Assembly: GCA_963853835.1 (NCBI GenBank)
Contig: OY970829.1
Span: forward strand, 7,608,446 to 7,672,445
Source: Calendula officinalis
Taxonomy: Eukaryota; Streptophyta; Magnoliopsida; Asterales; Asteraceae
Reading direction: 5' to 3'
DNA: 64,000 nucleotides
Shown here: piece after piece, positions 50,973 through 63,180 of the stretch
How positions within the stretch are numbered: position 1 is the first letter of the stretch
Layout of the letters: every line of letters starts with the position of its first letter
Made by a program: the position numbers and the translations under genes
The notes under the pieces: generated by a model
Database searches by the model: none
What the model was told of the DNA's origin: nothing
Seen by the model: only the letters and a program-made list of their open reading frames with translations

Positions 50973-52177
50973 AATAATGACATATGTTGGGTCAATGAAG
51001 GTAACCATCACATATTATGAATTTAATGAATACAAGTAAACATAGTTTAGAGATAATCTAAAAAGGTGTTTCAGTTCAGGTTGTGGTAGATTAGGTATCT
51101 AATGTTCATATGTTCAAATCTTCATCATTCCACTACACTATCTTAACAAGCCAAAGATCAACAATCATATCCCCGTGCGGAATCGATGTGTGATCAAAAA
51201 TTCATATGATAGTAGTAGGTTAAGTGTGTGTGTGGCAATACCACACTAAACCTTGAAGAACATTGCCAAGAGTAAGTTACCATCTTAATGAAGGTCCCTA
51301 AAGCAAGCACAGTCGTTGAAGAACCATGAGTCACTGAAGGATCATGGGTAGCTAAAAGCTCATGAATTACTGAAGAGTCGTGATTCACTGAACATTACTT
51401 AGTCGTCGGAGCTTCAATTTTCAAAGAAAGAAATATGTATTGTTTAAGGTCACTGAATAAAGAAGGGTAGCTGGAAAGGAATCCTATGCATATCTTATAC
51501 AAGATCTCAACGACCACTAAAAGACAAAAAGTACAAATCAAAATTATGTTAGTAGTGTGCCTGGCATGAAATATCTTTAACACCAACATAATTCTTACAC
51601 TTGGACTGTTGGTACATCATCTTAGCTGTAATTCATGCAAACCCTATAAATAGCGAAGCCGATGGTCGAATTTAGCACACACCCATATAACGATTTTCAC
51701 TCTGCTCTCAATGTAACTTGAAAACATCCAAAACAAAGTGAACAATCATTTGTGATACTTATACCTAATTGTTCGATCAATTGAATCAGTCTGATATTAG
51801 TTCTTGTATTCGATTATTTGTTAATCAATACTTGTTTTAGTTAGCAATTAAATTATTGTGTAACTCTTTAAGTATTTTAACAAGGATTCGGGTTCTTATT
51901 TATTCAACAATTACTTGTAATTTGTTATAGTTATTGATTAATAAAGAAAATTGTTTGAACCATACTTTGCATAGAATTAATTGATCAGTATTGTTGGTTA
52001 AGTGTATTCAACCCCGTATCTACACTTAACTCACTCTATATGTGACTAACAATTGGTATCAAAGCCGAATGCTTAACTCATAATCGTTGATTAACTCATA
52101 ATCGTTGACCTGCTTATACATGCCAATATGGGTGATTTATAACTCTCATGAACCTCGGTTCCAAGTCCATTGGTCAT
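50973..52177 (+). other. Unassigned flank, then LTR end and primer-binding-site-like sequence
   Basis: 50973-51250 holds nothing recognised. At about 51310-51390 there are three short repeats of a CATGARTYACTGAAG type. A TATA box, CCCTATAAATAGCG, lies near 51640. CTAACA at 52046-52051 is followed by AT and TGGTATCAAAGC (52054-52065), one base from the tRNA-Met primer site. This looks like the end of a Copia LTR; I could not fix its start. Confidence 0.45.
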
Positions 52178-52372
52178 GTATTAGATGGCGATAACTTTGG
52201 GTTATGGAAAATCAGATTTATCGGTTTTGCCAACATGCACAATCATTTCTCTGAGCACATCCTCAAGCATTGACCTTATGTCCCTATAGTGTTCGCTCCT
52301 AGAAACGTTATTCATAAGAAAAAGGATGGTCAATTAAAGGAGGGTGAAGAAAAAGAATGCTTAGAAAGAAGG
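52178..52372 (+). pseudogene. Degenerate Copia Gag N-terminal fragment
   Basis: The translation contains LDGDNFGLWKIRFIGFANMH, the usual start of a Copia capsid (an LDG-N-x-x-W-K block), then an in-frame stop after HILKH and a charged K/E-rich continuation. It lies 110 bp after the primer-binding-site-like sequence, the normal Gag position. No further Gag or Pol follows before the inverted repeat at 52815. Confidence 0.6.
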
Positions 52373-53093
52373 AGAAGTTACATATGACATTGAAGCTGAG
52401 GAACTTTAAGATGTTGAAGAAGACAAGCCAGAAGAAGAATGGACAGAGTCTGATAGAAAGAAAATTGTTCAAGACAAAGAGCTTGTGTTTATGCTTTGGG
52501 GGGTTGGTCAACGAAAAAGAGAGAGGAGAGGGAGGGAGAGAATTCTTGGAAAATTACGTTTGCAAGTGAGGGATTAACTCCTAAAATTACAAATTAAATA
52601 CTCTAAGGAGATAAGGCTTCAAGCCCATCGAACCCAAGCCCGACTCCAAAACACAATAGACTAGAAGATAATGGATTGGGTTAATACCCGACACTCGGTA
52701 CTTCTAGAAATATACAATGACTCTAATTAATATAATTCAGTTTAATCTCGGGATCTCAAATGACTTTATTAAATAATTACTAATAATTATAAATACAAAT
52801 AAGATGTAAATAATAGGGTAAATTAAAAAAATTGTCCATGTGGTATACCCGATTCTGCATTTTTGTCCCTAAACTTTTTTCTCCGGTTTTTTTGTCCCTA
52901 AAAATTTTTGGATTTCAGTTTTTTGTCCTTCCGTCCAAAACCCTCCGTAAACTTGCGTGAAATGCCAAAAAAACAAGGGTATTTTCGTCCTTTTCTTTTT
53001 TCCCTTTTAATTTTTTCTTTTTTCATCTTCTTCCCCATTTCATCATTCAAACCCTAAAACCTTAATTTCCAGATTTGATGGTGTTAACTCATC

Positions 53094-53344
53094 TGTGAAA
53101 GCTAAATCAATCAAGCTCTAAGCAATTCATGGTGATTTGAAGGTGATTTGAAGATCAAAGTGTGTGAAAGAGTGTGTGTTTTGAGAGAGAAGATGAAGGA
53201 GGGAAGAGAGCTTTCAAAGTGTAATTCTATTCAAATGAGGGACATCTTACATCATTAGTCATCACAAGGGTATTTATACCCTAACCTCTAACCTAGTTTA
53301 ATTAAGGCTAATTACATCATTTAAGCTCAAAACTAGTCCTAACA
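53094..53344 (-). repeat. 3' LTR of element D
   Basis: 251 bp; on the element strand it starts TGTTAGGACTAG and ends GCTTTCACA. The polypurine tract AAATGGGGAGAT lies at about 53356-53345. Confidence 0.93.
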
Positions 53345-54331
53345 ATCTCCCCATTTTTGAGCTTTAACACTTTATCCCATTCTTCCTTCTTCAATTTCTT
53401 CATTTGCCTCGTTATGAAATTCGATTACTCTCAGATGTGCTTCAAAGTGTTGAATTACTTTTCATCAATTTAATTCTTCGTCAAAAATTGTATTCAACAT
53501 ATCTATGTTTTGCTCTTCAATGTTTACATCTGATTGGCTTGAGAAGAAATTGAGATTTCAAACACTCAATGGAAATAATTTTGATCCATTGAATCTGTTG
53601 GTGTAAGAAAGTCCTAAAACTGGTTTACTAAAGATTTGAAAGTTCTAGAAATGGAAAATCAGTTTGGTTAGGATTTGCCTGGGATTTTCAGAGATTGGAG
53701 ATTTTGTGGTAGAGGTTTTTGTGAGGATCGGATAATGATGTTTTGGATTTTGAACAGAATGATTTGAAAGTTTAAATTTTGAATGTGTGTGTTTGTTTTG
53801 GTAATAATGATTTGTACTTTTAAGATTTAGATTGAAGTGGTTGAGATTTTTGAGAGAGATTTCATTAGATGAATCGGTTTCTTCTTCTTCTTCTTCACTT
53901 GTTTTTCCGTTTAGTACACTGATTATCATTTTCTCTTAGTCACTTGATATAAGCTATTTCTGATTTTGCAGTTGATTTGACTACATGAGTTATGACTTTT
54001 CTTCTTCGACGAGATGTTTGTGGTTCCTTTTGATGTTGTTCAGTTATAAATCTGGTACTTGAACTATTTCTTGCTCTTTTCTCCCCCTCATGAGGATCAT
54101 GACCAGGGTCCTCATGATGATGCTGAATAGTTGCCGTATGTAAACGGAGAGAGGAAATTGTGTGTCTGTGTAAGACGAGAGCCAAGATTTTGATATTTGT
54201 GTGTTCCAGTATCGAGAACAAGAAACATGTAGTACTCATGATATAACTAGATAAAAATTGATTTAATCCAAGAATCTTGGAGAAAAATATCTGAAAAATG
54301 GAGAAAATAGCAATGTCAATAATCACGTGAA

Positions 54332-55467
54332 GTCATAAACAGATGCAATCTTTACTGAAGAACTTCAGTAAAGAGATCGTTTACGGATATGACGACCACG
54401 ATGATTAAAGACATGGTTAATCAAATATTTGAAATTTAAAAAAGATCAATTTGTTGTGCACAAAAATCATTTGAGTGTAAGGTGAATACATCTGATTAGT
54501 CCAAAAGTCACGTATGTATACTACTTACAAAGATGCAATTTTCGCTGAAAGACTTCAGAGAAAAGATAGACGAGTATACAAGACTGAGAACTAAAAAGAC
54601 AATTAATAGGTAGTCCAGTAGTCATTGATGTATACTACTTACAAAGATGCAATTTTCGCTGAATGACTTCAGAGAAAAGATCGACGGGTATACAGGACTA
54701 CGAACTCATGAATTCACAATGTTGTACACCTTTTGAGTATGGGGAAATGATATGAAAAATATTAAGTCCCCAATGATGTACAGTTTTAAGATTGATTTTG
54801 AAATGATAGCAAATGCTTGATGTTTGAAAAATCATTTGAAAAGTGAAAAATTTATGTGCAAAATCAGGTATTTGAAAAATGGAGCCACAACGCAAGAGAC
54901 GAAAATTTGTCATAAACAGATGCAATCAATACTAATCAAGATTAGTAAAGAGATCGTTTACGAATATGACAAAAATTTATATCCTGCGTTGTGAGCACAT
55001 CACTGTGAGCAGAAAGTGAGATAAAAAAATTTTGGAATGTTGAGCATCACTGATTAATAAAGAATTTATGAGAATGTGATGTCAACAACTCAATATGAGT
55101 AAAAAAATATATTTGTAATTGAGTATTGATTTGGAAAATGAAAATTATATGTAAGAGGAGAAAAATTGATGTACAATTGAGATTTTTGACAATAAAGTAA
55201 CCCAAAGGTAGCAATGAGAAATAAGAGAATTTGTAATAAACAGATGCAATCAGTTCAACCTAGACTGGTAAAGAGATCGTTTACGGATATTACAAAAGCT
55301 AATACTTAACATTGATAATCTTGTGTGATTGTAAATTTGTAAGAGGTTAAAAAACTGTTTGAGGTAAAAAAGAATGTATTAGCAAGATAGAATAAGAAAA
55401 TTTGTAATAAACAGATGCAATCAGTACCAATTGAGATTGGTAAAGAGATCGTTTAAGGATGTTACAA
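54332..55467 (-). repeat. Six two-stem structured repeats, element D
   Basis: Units at 54332-54393, 54515-54579, 54629-54694, 54906-54972, 55230-55295 and 55401-55467. Outer pairs are GTCATA/TATGAC, GTATAC/GTATAC, the same again, GTCATA/TATGAC, GTAATA/TATTAC and GTAATA/GTTAC. The two GTATAC units are a recent local duplicate about 115 bp apart. Confidence 0.85.
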
Positions 55468-55724
55468 AAATTGATACCCCATATTGAAAATTAAAAAAAA
55501 ATGAAAGGAGCATTGAAACAGTATTTTGCAATTATAAAAGGATGCTCCCCCTCAACAGTTGACTTTCAAAAATCATAAAATAGTTATGCTCCCCCTTAAC
55601 AGATGAGTATCTATTTTCTCCCCTTGACAAGTGAATATAGTAATTCTCCCCCCTCAACCATTGATTTCATTGAATAATAGGGTTTCAAGCTGATGTACTT
55701 GAAAGCCATATCGGTGAAGCTTGG

Positions 55725-55890
55725 GTCATACACTAAATTGTGTAAGAGCCATTTTGCTGAAATGCGAGTTATACACTGAATTGTGCATAAGTCATTATCC
55801 GTTGAAACGCGAGTTATACACTGAATTGTGTATAAGTCATTATCCGTTGAAACGCGAGTTATACTCTGAATTGTGTATAAGTCATTCTCC
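55725..55890 (-). repeat. TTATACAC hairpin tandem array, element D
   Basis: Four units. On the plus strand each reads GTTATACACTGAATTGTGTATAAGTC or a close variant, with TATCCGTTGAAACGCGA linkers duplicated between the last units. Confidence 0.88.
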
Positions 55891-55901
55891 TGCAAAACAC
55901 A

Positions 55902-57965
55902 TCAAACAACTTTTGGTACCCATTTTGTTTTGGGTCCGATGGTGTTAGTGTTTGAGTGAAACAATCTATAAGTTGTATCAATTTGATTTACAGATTTGGA
56001 ATTCCAAGAAAAACTGAAACTTGATGTTTCACTTTCAAATAATTTCCGGGGAATTATTTGAGATTGTGGAGTTTTAGGAACCCATTTTGCTTTTAAGATC
56101 GTTGGTGTTTTAGGAGTTGTTTGTGGCACTTGATTAAAAATTGTTATTGATGCCAATGAAAGTAAATCTTTTCTTGAGTATCTTAAAGATTTAGTTTTGG
56201 AAAAGATTTTCTTTGAAGTAGGAGAATGGTGCAACACGCTTGATGGTTTAGTCTTATCCATCTGAGAATGCTTAAGTCTAGAAAAGGAACATAACTTATT
56301 TGGAGTTTTAGGTGTGAAATTTCCTTTAATAACTTGTTTGAGAGCATTCAATTTCTTATCAGAGTTTGGTGGAACCGTGGATCTCCTAGGCTTAGGTTTG
56401 TTAGAGGAACTTACATGTGAATTCGGTTTAGATTTTGAATTTCCTCTATTAATCTGAGATTGTTTGATTGCATATAAATCGCAATATGCCATGAAAGGAG
56501 AAAACATTCTGTAGTTATTACATTTAGTCTTTGCAGTAAAAGGAGAATCTAAGTTCATAGCTGCAATAGGCTTCTTAAGCTGCTGAATATGAGATGAGTT
56601 AGATTCTAATTTTTGAATTTGTATTTGCACCTTTATTTTCTCTTCATCAATATATTTATGAGATTCATCAATTTTATTTTCTAATTCATGAATTTTTGTT
56701 TGTAAAACTGATTTTTCTTTGTCAAACGCCTTATGTGTTTCATCTATTTCAATTTTCAATTGACAAATTTTATTTTCTAGAATTAAAGAGGGTACATAAA
56801 GCTTCCGTGTTACTTTTTGTTGAAGCACAGAATTGCCCTTAATCTCAAATTCTTCTTGTGTAATAATTGGAAAATAATCATCATTTTTAAATTTTGCCTT
56901 TTTAGTTTCATATGTTTTATTTAATTCAGTGTAATTGAAACTAATTTGCACATTCTCCTTTTTAGCTCTGTTGAAAGTCTCAATTTCTTCCTCTTCATTT
57001 GTCATTTTCATAAAGCTCGGCAAGATATCTCTGTATCTGGGATCATATAATGTTGGAACCATTTTACACGCCTTTTTAAGATATTCTGGATTATCAGCGC
57101 CTAGCCCTTCTCTTGAATTGAAATATTTGAAGTCTTTAGGCTTGTTCAAATGGATGGTTTGATCAGTATGTCCTCTTTTGACAATTAATTCTTCAATATG
57201 TTTGATATGTGAATTCAATTTCTGGTTTTCATTTTTAAGTTTCTGTATGATATTCTGTTTGCTTTTCATTTCATTTAATGAAGTGATTTGTTGTTCATGT
57301 AAGTTCTCTGATAATTCTTTAATTTGAGAATTTAAAGATTTAAACTGTTTTTCATTGTCATCAAAATCTTGTTGTTTACATTCCAAACTGTTTTTATTAA
57401 GTTGATATTCATACTATATTTTAGTGTAAAGTTTGTAATTATGATCATATTCAGCTTTGAATTCTGATACTTGAGTTTGTAACTCCAGATTCTCTTGTTT
57501 GAAAACTGTATTTTGTTTAATATAATGAACAAGTTTATCACCTAGATGAGCATTTTGTTCATTTTGTTTTTCCAAATTGTTTAAGCGATCTTGAAGTTGA
57601 TTATTTAAATTTTGTTCATTAAAAAGTTTTTGTTTTAAAGAATCAACTACAGATATATGATTTTGGACAAAACAAGTATCAGGATTAGTGGAATTATTTT
57701 CATTAGAGAGAGGAGAAGTAAGTACCTTGTTTTCCTTGTTGGCATTTTCATTGAATCTATCAGAAACCTCAGCATTTTCTTTTGGCATACAGCACAAATT
57801 TGCTACTTGTTCTTCATCTCTAGCTAACACTTTTCCATTTTCAATTTGGTTAGCCATCAACATCTTACGTTTATAATACTATGAATCACGAACGATTGAT
57901 TTCTTCAGCGCATCTTCAAGGTCTTTATCCATATCATCATTTATAGATGGTGTAGGTTTTTCCAT
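55902..57965 (-). pseudogene. Element D ORF with two nonsense codons (Gag C-terminal-like)
   Basis: The frame most likely began at the ATG at 57965 (MEKPTPSINDDMDKD). It meets TAG at 57881-57879, resumes at the ATG at 57863 and meets TAG again at 57416-57414; all parts share one frame. The product has NLCCMPKEN (like NLAFMAIP of B), coiled coils, the GLGADNPEYLKKACKMVPTLY block and ISFNYTELN. Next come KLYVPSLILENKI and IDETHKAFDKEK, a basic tail with KTPTILKAKWVPKTPQSQII, and the ending GPKTKWVPKVV. It links B (first two thirds) with E and F (last third), which shows that all four are one family. An acceptor-like GTTTTGCAG follows the stop (55892-55890). Confidence 0.8.
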
Positions 57966-59267
57966 TTTTGCGATTATTAGGGTTGATAAGTAGAAGATCT
58001 CGTGTTACAAAAAATGTAATAGTTTGAGTCTAAAAGTGTAAAAAATTTCAGGTTTGGGTAAAAGTTCTCGTGTTTTTAAAAAAAAAATTAGAAAAGTGTT
58101 TTAAAAAGTTTAAAAAGTCGAGAACTTATCGGGTCCGGGTTAAAAAAATGTAAAAGTTTTGGGTTTGGTAAAAGTTCTCGGGTTTTTAAAAAAAAAAATT
58201 GGATTGAGAAATGTAAAAGTATTTTTGGTATAATAAAAAAAATTGATTTGACTAAGAGGTTCGATACCAATTTTTTATTTATTTATTAGTTTGGGTCAAT
58301 TGTATTGGGTTTAGAAGTTAATTGAATTGGATTTGGACCAAAAATTAATTTGATTTTGGACTTGAATTTTATTTGGGTTGTAAACAAATGTGGGCTAAAA
58401 ATATAGTTTGAACTAAAATTGTGAATTTGGGCCCTGACAATGAGTGGGTCAAGAATCAAGTATTAATATGGGCTTGAAGTAGTTTTGGGCCGTGAACTAG
58501 ATTGTCTTTGGGCTTAATATGTTTTGGACGGAATCAATCATTTGACCAGGAGTAGCAGGAAGTCGGAACGGGATTGAGATGATATTTGCAAGTCGGAATC
58601 AAACATCAAACATCGATCGGAATAAGTTCAGGAACTCGCAATTGAGAATTAACAAAGATCGTAAGTCGGAATCTGTGGGATCAATTGATTTGCCGAGATC
58701 TATTGCTGAAAAACAGTTGCCGAAAACAATTGAGCCGGGATCTTTGAGCCGAAGTCTTGAGCCGGGATCTTTTAGCCGAAGTCGTCAGGTGGGATCTTTG
58801 AGCCGGGAAGTTTGTTCGAGCCGGGAACGTTCTTGATGTTCGACAGGTACGTCACTTTCAAAAACTTACAATTTTGATTCAATTTTGCTCAATTCTCAGC
58901 CAAATCCAGTGATTCAAATCCCAAAACGTTAGAAATCACTTTTCTAACAGTTTGATACAATCAAACAGTTCAAAACGGATCAAATCAGCCTTCGATTTTG
59001 ATGTTACAGTCAAAATTTTGAGTTTTCATATTTTTATAAAAATCTTCAAATTGAGAGCAATACTTGATGGATTTGATTGAAATTTGATTCTATTGTGCTT
59101 AGAATCAATGGAGAAACACGAATATCCAATCAAAACATCGATTTCTAACAAAAATTTTGACAATTAAATTTCACAGCTCTTTTTCAAAAAATTTCAAAAA
59201 CTTAGATCTAGATCAAATCATCACGAATTTGGATCTGTTCCTTGAAGGATTTTGCTCTGATACGAAT
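57966..59267 (-). other. Leader and primer-binding site of element D
   Basis: AT-rich leader with GAGCCGGGATCTTT/GAGCCGAAGTC repeats at about 58732-58838, the D counterpart of the GTTCGGC arrays. The primer-binding site on the minus strand is TCGTATCAGAGC (59265-59254), one mismatch from the tRNA-Met complement. Confidence 0.7.
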
Positions 59268-59518
59268 TGTGAAAGCTAAATCAATCAAGCTCTAAGCAAT
59301 TCATGGTGACGTGAAGGTGATTTGAAGATCAAAGTGTGTGAAAGAGTGTGTGTTTTGAGAGAGAAGATGAAGGAGGGAAGAGAGGTTTCAAAGTGTAATT
59401 CTATTCAAATGAGGGAAAACTTACATCATTAATCATCATAAGGGTATTCATACCCTAACCTCTAACCTAGTTTAATTAAGACCAATTACATAATTTAAGC
59501 TCAAAACTAGTCCTAACA
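59268..59518 (-). repeat. 5' LTR of element D
   Basis: 251 bp, the same boundaries as the 3' LTR, followed by TCATC at 59519-59523. Confidence 0.93.
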
Positions 59519-59825
59519 TCATCCCTTCTCTCTTTTCTCTCATCATCAACACCTGCAGATCGTTTTCAATACCAATTTAAAATAGTTTTTTTTGTGTTGG
59601 AAGTCTAGCTCTGACACAATTTGGAATCACACGAATTGATTTTGGAATATCACACGAATTGATTTGAATATTTCAAATTCAATTTGGGGAAACCTTTTCA
59701 CGCAACTGAAAAAACCCCATAATCTCTTTTCTCTCACCAAATACTCAATCATCAATTTCTCCCACGATTACGATTTCAACTGACCAAAACCCTAATTTTC
59801 CCACTGTTTTTATTCTTCTCTTTTA

Positions 59826-59971
59826 ATGGATTCAGAAGATGATATGCTTGATGCGAACGACGTTGATTCTTACAATGATGATTACTACTACAGTGGTGAT
59901 GCGATGATGGTGATGACAGCTACGGATTTTCAGATACCAATTATGAGCACGTCTCCGTTAATCGTCAACAG
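59826..59971 (+). pseudogene. ARIADNE-type E3 ubiquitin ligase fragment (first exon)
   Basis: The ATG at 59826 opens MDSEDDMLDANDVDS and an acidic Y/D-rich stretch, the characteristic N-terminus of plant ARIADNE RBR ubiquitin ligases. A one-base shift near 59900-59907 moves the true continuation (DDSYGFSDTNYEHVSVNRQQ) into another frame. The fragment ends CAACAG|GTGCAG, which matches an exon 1 donor, with intron-like DNA after it. The RING-IBR-RING domains are absent. It is non-functional, about 49 codons, and lies between the Mutator-like inverted repeats. Confidence 0.7.
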
Positions 59972-60076
59972 GTGCAGTGAGCTGGAAAGCTTTTATTAAT
60001 TGAGTTTATTGTAATTTCGTTGTTGATTGTATTGTTTCCATGATAATTGATGATAATATGTATGTTATCTTATGAT

Positions 60077-60633
60077 TTTGTTTGAGCTGATTGAAACTTA
60101 CGGCTCAGTCGCGATCCTAATTGTATCAGCAAACAATTCACCATTTTCGAAATAGATTTTTGATTCACATAGCAGATATGCTATTTTCAGAATCAAGAAC
60201 ATCAAAAAAGAGCAAAAAAGCGATGGTGACGAGCGGGGGTAGGTGCGATGGTGGTGACGGTTCGGCCGGAGAAGACGACCGGAGGTGCAGCGGCGGCGGC
60301 GGCGGCGGACGGCGGTTCCGCTAGAGGTGCGGCGGTTGCAGACGGTGGTTATGCCTTGATGGTGTTTGTAAGAAGTTGGGGAAATGGACAAAAACAAAAT
60401 ATAAAGAGTTAAAATAGGGGTAATTTGGGAAAATTGACAAAAATACCATCAGCTAATGGAGGATTTTAGACGGAAGGACAGAAAACTGAAATCCAAAAAT
60501 CTTTAGGGATAAAAAAACCGAAGAAAAAAGTTTAGGCACAGAAATGCAGAATCGGGTATACTACAGGGATAATTTGTGTAATTTGTTTGAGCTGATTGAA
60601 ACTTACGGCTCAGTCGCGATCCTAATTGTATCA
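60077..60633. repeat. 52-bp direct repeat flanking a GC-rich segment
   Basis: The sequence from TTTGTTTGAGCTGATTG to CCTAATTGTATCA occurs at about 60077-60128 and 60582-60633, with a shortened third copy at 60643-60671. Between the first two lie a (CGG)n-containing stretch (about 60280-60310) and the right inverted repeat. Reading frames through the CGG run are compositional. Confidence 0.8.
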
Positions 60634-62913
60634 ATTTTTGTGATTTGTTTGAGCTGATTGAAACTTACGAACAATTTTTGTAATTTGTTCGTTTATTGTT
60701 AATTCTAAACACGTTATGAAGATATAGGGTTGTGAGTTTCTAAATGAATTGAGCAAGAAAGTCTAAACCTAAGGGCTTTATGTATTTACATTTTTTTATT
60801 TTAATTATAATTAATCAATATTATAAATAATATTTTTTATGTAATTCAACAATAAACGAACACGAACACAAACGGATGTAAATAAACGAACACGAACGGA
60901 TATTCACGAACGTAAACGAACGAACGGGCCTTTGTTCGTGTTCGTTTGTTTAACTAAACGAACACAAAATCTTGTTCATGTTCGTTGGTTTAGCTAAACG
61001 AACGGACATAAACGAACTCCCGCCGAACGCTTCACGAACGGTTCGTTGAACGTTCAGTTCATTTACAGGCTTAGACACGCACACACATAAATCAAGCCCT
61101 AAAAGACTCTACTCGTTTATCTCTAACATCAGGCTTTTATTATTTTTTTTATTAAGCGTGCTGGCGTGAGGCAGACAACGCACGATCAATACTTCATGTC
61201 TCAGCACCCTGTCCCGAAACCAGTCCAGGCTGCCCCAAGTTTCACGCAGTACGTCGCGCCTTTTCACTTGGCAAAGGGGAAAATAACTCTGAACACATAT
61301 AGCGAACATCTTCACTTATATTCATCTTTAGGTCTTACATGTCGACTCATGACTCAAACTCAAATGCAAAACCAACAAATAAATATATTAACAATTCATC
61401 TTAAGTGCACATTATATAACTCAATCGATCATGTAGCACATACTCCAAACTCCTATCTGCAAATATTTGTCATATGCAATTATATCGAACAATGTATAAG
61501 TATTGAGCTTAGATACTCGAATACTTATAATTATAATATCACATAACAATACATTTCACATATCATCCATATCAAGCACATTCACATCTCAAATCATAAC
61601 ATTGCACATAACTACACGGACATATATAAGCATCCACATATATGGTGAGAAAACTCACCTGGATTAGCTAGCTTCCAAAAAGGTTCCACTAGTTCCCGAC
61701 AGCTCAGAATTAACTCCTAGACAATCCTAAAAAAAATAAAAGAAACTCGTAACAATGCACGACTCTATTACTCTAACCATACAATTCTGGCAGCATGCGT
61801 TGGTTTCACCGAAACAACCATAACTCTCAAACCGTTAATCCGGTGAGTGCCGAATTTTCAATGTAGCTAAATAACAACTATATGTAAAATTCATCAGAAG
61901 GACTCGGGACCCGGAATAGACCCGAAGAGGTCCAAAATAGTCCCACGATACTGCTAAGTTGCACAACAACTAAGCACTGTAGTCCTACACGAAAACAAGC
62001 GTACCTTGAAAACCGTAAATCATTTAAAGTACAAAATTTTAAAATGATATAAAAGACACCAGTAGCTACAAAATTAGTTTTATACGAAAATCAAACACTG
62101 ACCTTAAGGGCTTCGAAAACAGCCCACAACACGTAAACAGTCGCGTAGTGCTTCAGCACCGTGACAGTTTACGGAAACGTTCATAACTCACTAACCATAA
62201 TCCGGATTGACTCGTGGTCAGTGGAAACGGTTAGCTAACTCAGAGGGATAACTTTGTTTAAAAGTCCGTCTGCCCCGAATATCACCCGAAAGGGGTCCTT
62301 AATCAAACAGCAAACTCAACAGAATACAATCCACCTATTAATCCAGCACTACAACATCTGACGCGAATGAGCATAACTCACTAACCGTAATTCAAATTAA
62401 CGAATGGTCAGCGGCCACAGTTTCCTGGCTTGATGGGCTATAAATGTCAAGAAGACACCGAACCCGGAATTTGTCCAGAAAGCAATCGAAAGTTGACCCG
62501 AACACAATTGTTCGGGTCTGCCAGAAGATTTCAGTTTCATCAATAATAATAATTCAAATGTAAAATCCCGACACCGCAACTCGAGTGCGAATTCCAACAC
62601 CCGACAGTCCGGGTTCGAGGATTCTTCGAGTTTGACACGGAAAACAATTTCATTTACAATTTATATTACTTAGATATCAATTTTTATAACAAAGTGATTA
62701 ACAAAATTATAATATAAACGAGACCACGAAACCGAAACCACTCGGGTTTGATTTCTTCGTTCTCGGGTGAAATCCCAATAATACGGTGTCCTTGCCATAG
62801 GGCTCAACATGTTATATCAATCATCAATTTAGAAAACTTATACTAAAAGGACTTAATACAATAATTAAAAATATATCCATTATCCTCAAAACAGAAACGC
62901 AAGAATCGAAACC
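60634..62913. other. Unassigned repeat-rich region, no gene
   Basis: 60849-61070 is packed with CGAACACGAAC and TTCGTGTTCG motifs on both strands, like subterminal repeats of a DNA transposon. 61070-61800 holds nothing recognised. 61800-62460 has three diverged copies of an ATAACTCACTAACC-(G/A)TAAT block about 280-350 bp apart, reminiscent of the primer-distal part of Gypsy LTRs read on the minus strand. No ORF is supported. Confidence 0.4.
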
Positions 62914-63139
62914 TGTTGGGTTTTGAAGTTTTGAATAAAGAGGACCAAGTCTAGTCAAGTGACCGTTGTACACGTGATAAAACCCAGTCCAATTATGTTT
63001 CCTTTATATTAGTATTCTTCCTGTTTATTAGGTTAAATTTGTTTCTTTCCGTTGCTCAATTGTATATTTAAGCCACTTTGGCAGTCATCAATAAACATCA
63101 GAAATTGAGTGAATTTACCTGTGATTAAAGTCTTTCACG

Positions 63140-63151
63140 TGGTATCAGAGC
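63140..63151 (+). other. Primer-binding site of the right-edge Copia element
   Basis: TGGTATCAGAGC, two bases after the LTR end. Confidence 0.88.
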
Positions 63152-63180
63152 GAAATTCAGATCAAAAGAGAGATAGCGAG

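Larger units (their letters stand above)
53345..55901 (-). other. Structured 3' region of element D
   Basis: It follows the same order as F on the minus strand: hairpin array (55890-55725), four G tracts (about 55650-55540), two-stem repeats (55467-54332), a CATGAGGACC hairpin with GAGGGGGAGAAA (about 54120-54080), then AT-rich sequence to the polypurine tract. No coding sequence is supported. Confidence 0.75.
53094..59518 (-). mobile_element. Element D: non-autonomous Copia derivative
   Basis: 6425 bp on the minus strand, 251-bp LTRs, target duplication TCATC (53089-53093 and 59519-59523). It has a primer-binding site, leader, one ORF with nonsense codons, hairpin array, G tracts, six two-stem repeats, polypurine tract and 3' LTR. 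About a dozen differences separate the LTRs, so it is clearly older than A, C or F. Inserted within the inverted-repeat element. Confidence 0.93.
52815..60579. mobile_element. Mutator-like element with ~130-bp inverted repeats and an ARIADNE fragment
   Basis: The left inverted repeat (about 52815-52946) and right one (about 60458-60579) share TATACCCGATTCTGCATTT, CTAAACTTTTTTCT, TTTTTGGATTTCAGTTTT and TGTCCTTCCGTC. Without inserted element D the unit is about 1.3 kb. Long inverted repeats enclosing a host-gene fragment are characteristic of Pack-MULEs. I could not find a clean 9-bp target duplication. A 52-bp direct repeat (60077-60128 and 60582-60633) across the right border suggests a rearrangement. 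No transposase is present. Confidence 0.65.

Noticed and set aside
60098..60397. 99-codon arginine-rich minus-strand ORF and the plus-strand frame opposite
   Set aside because: Driven by the CGG repeat; no motif.
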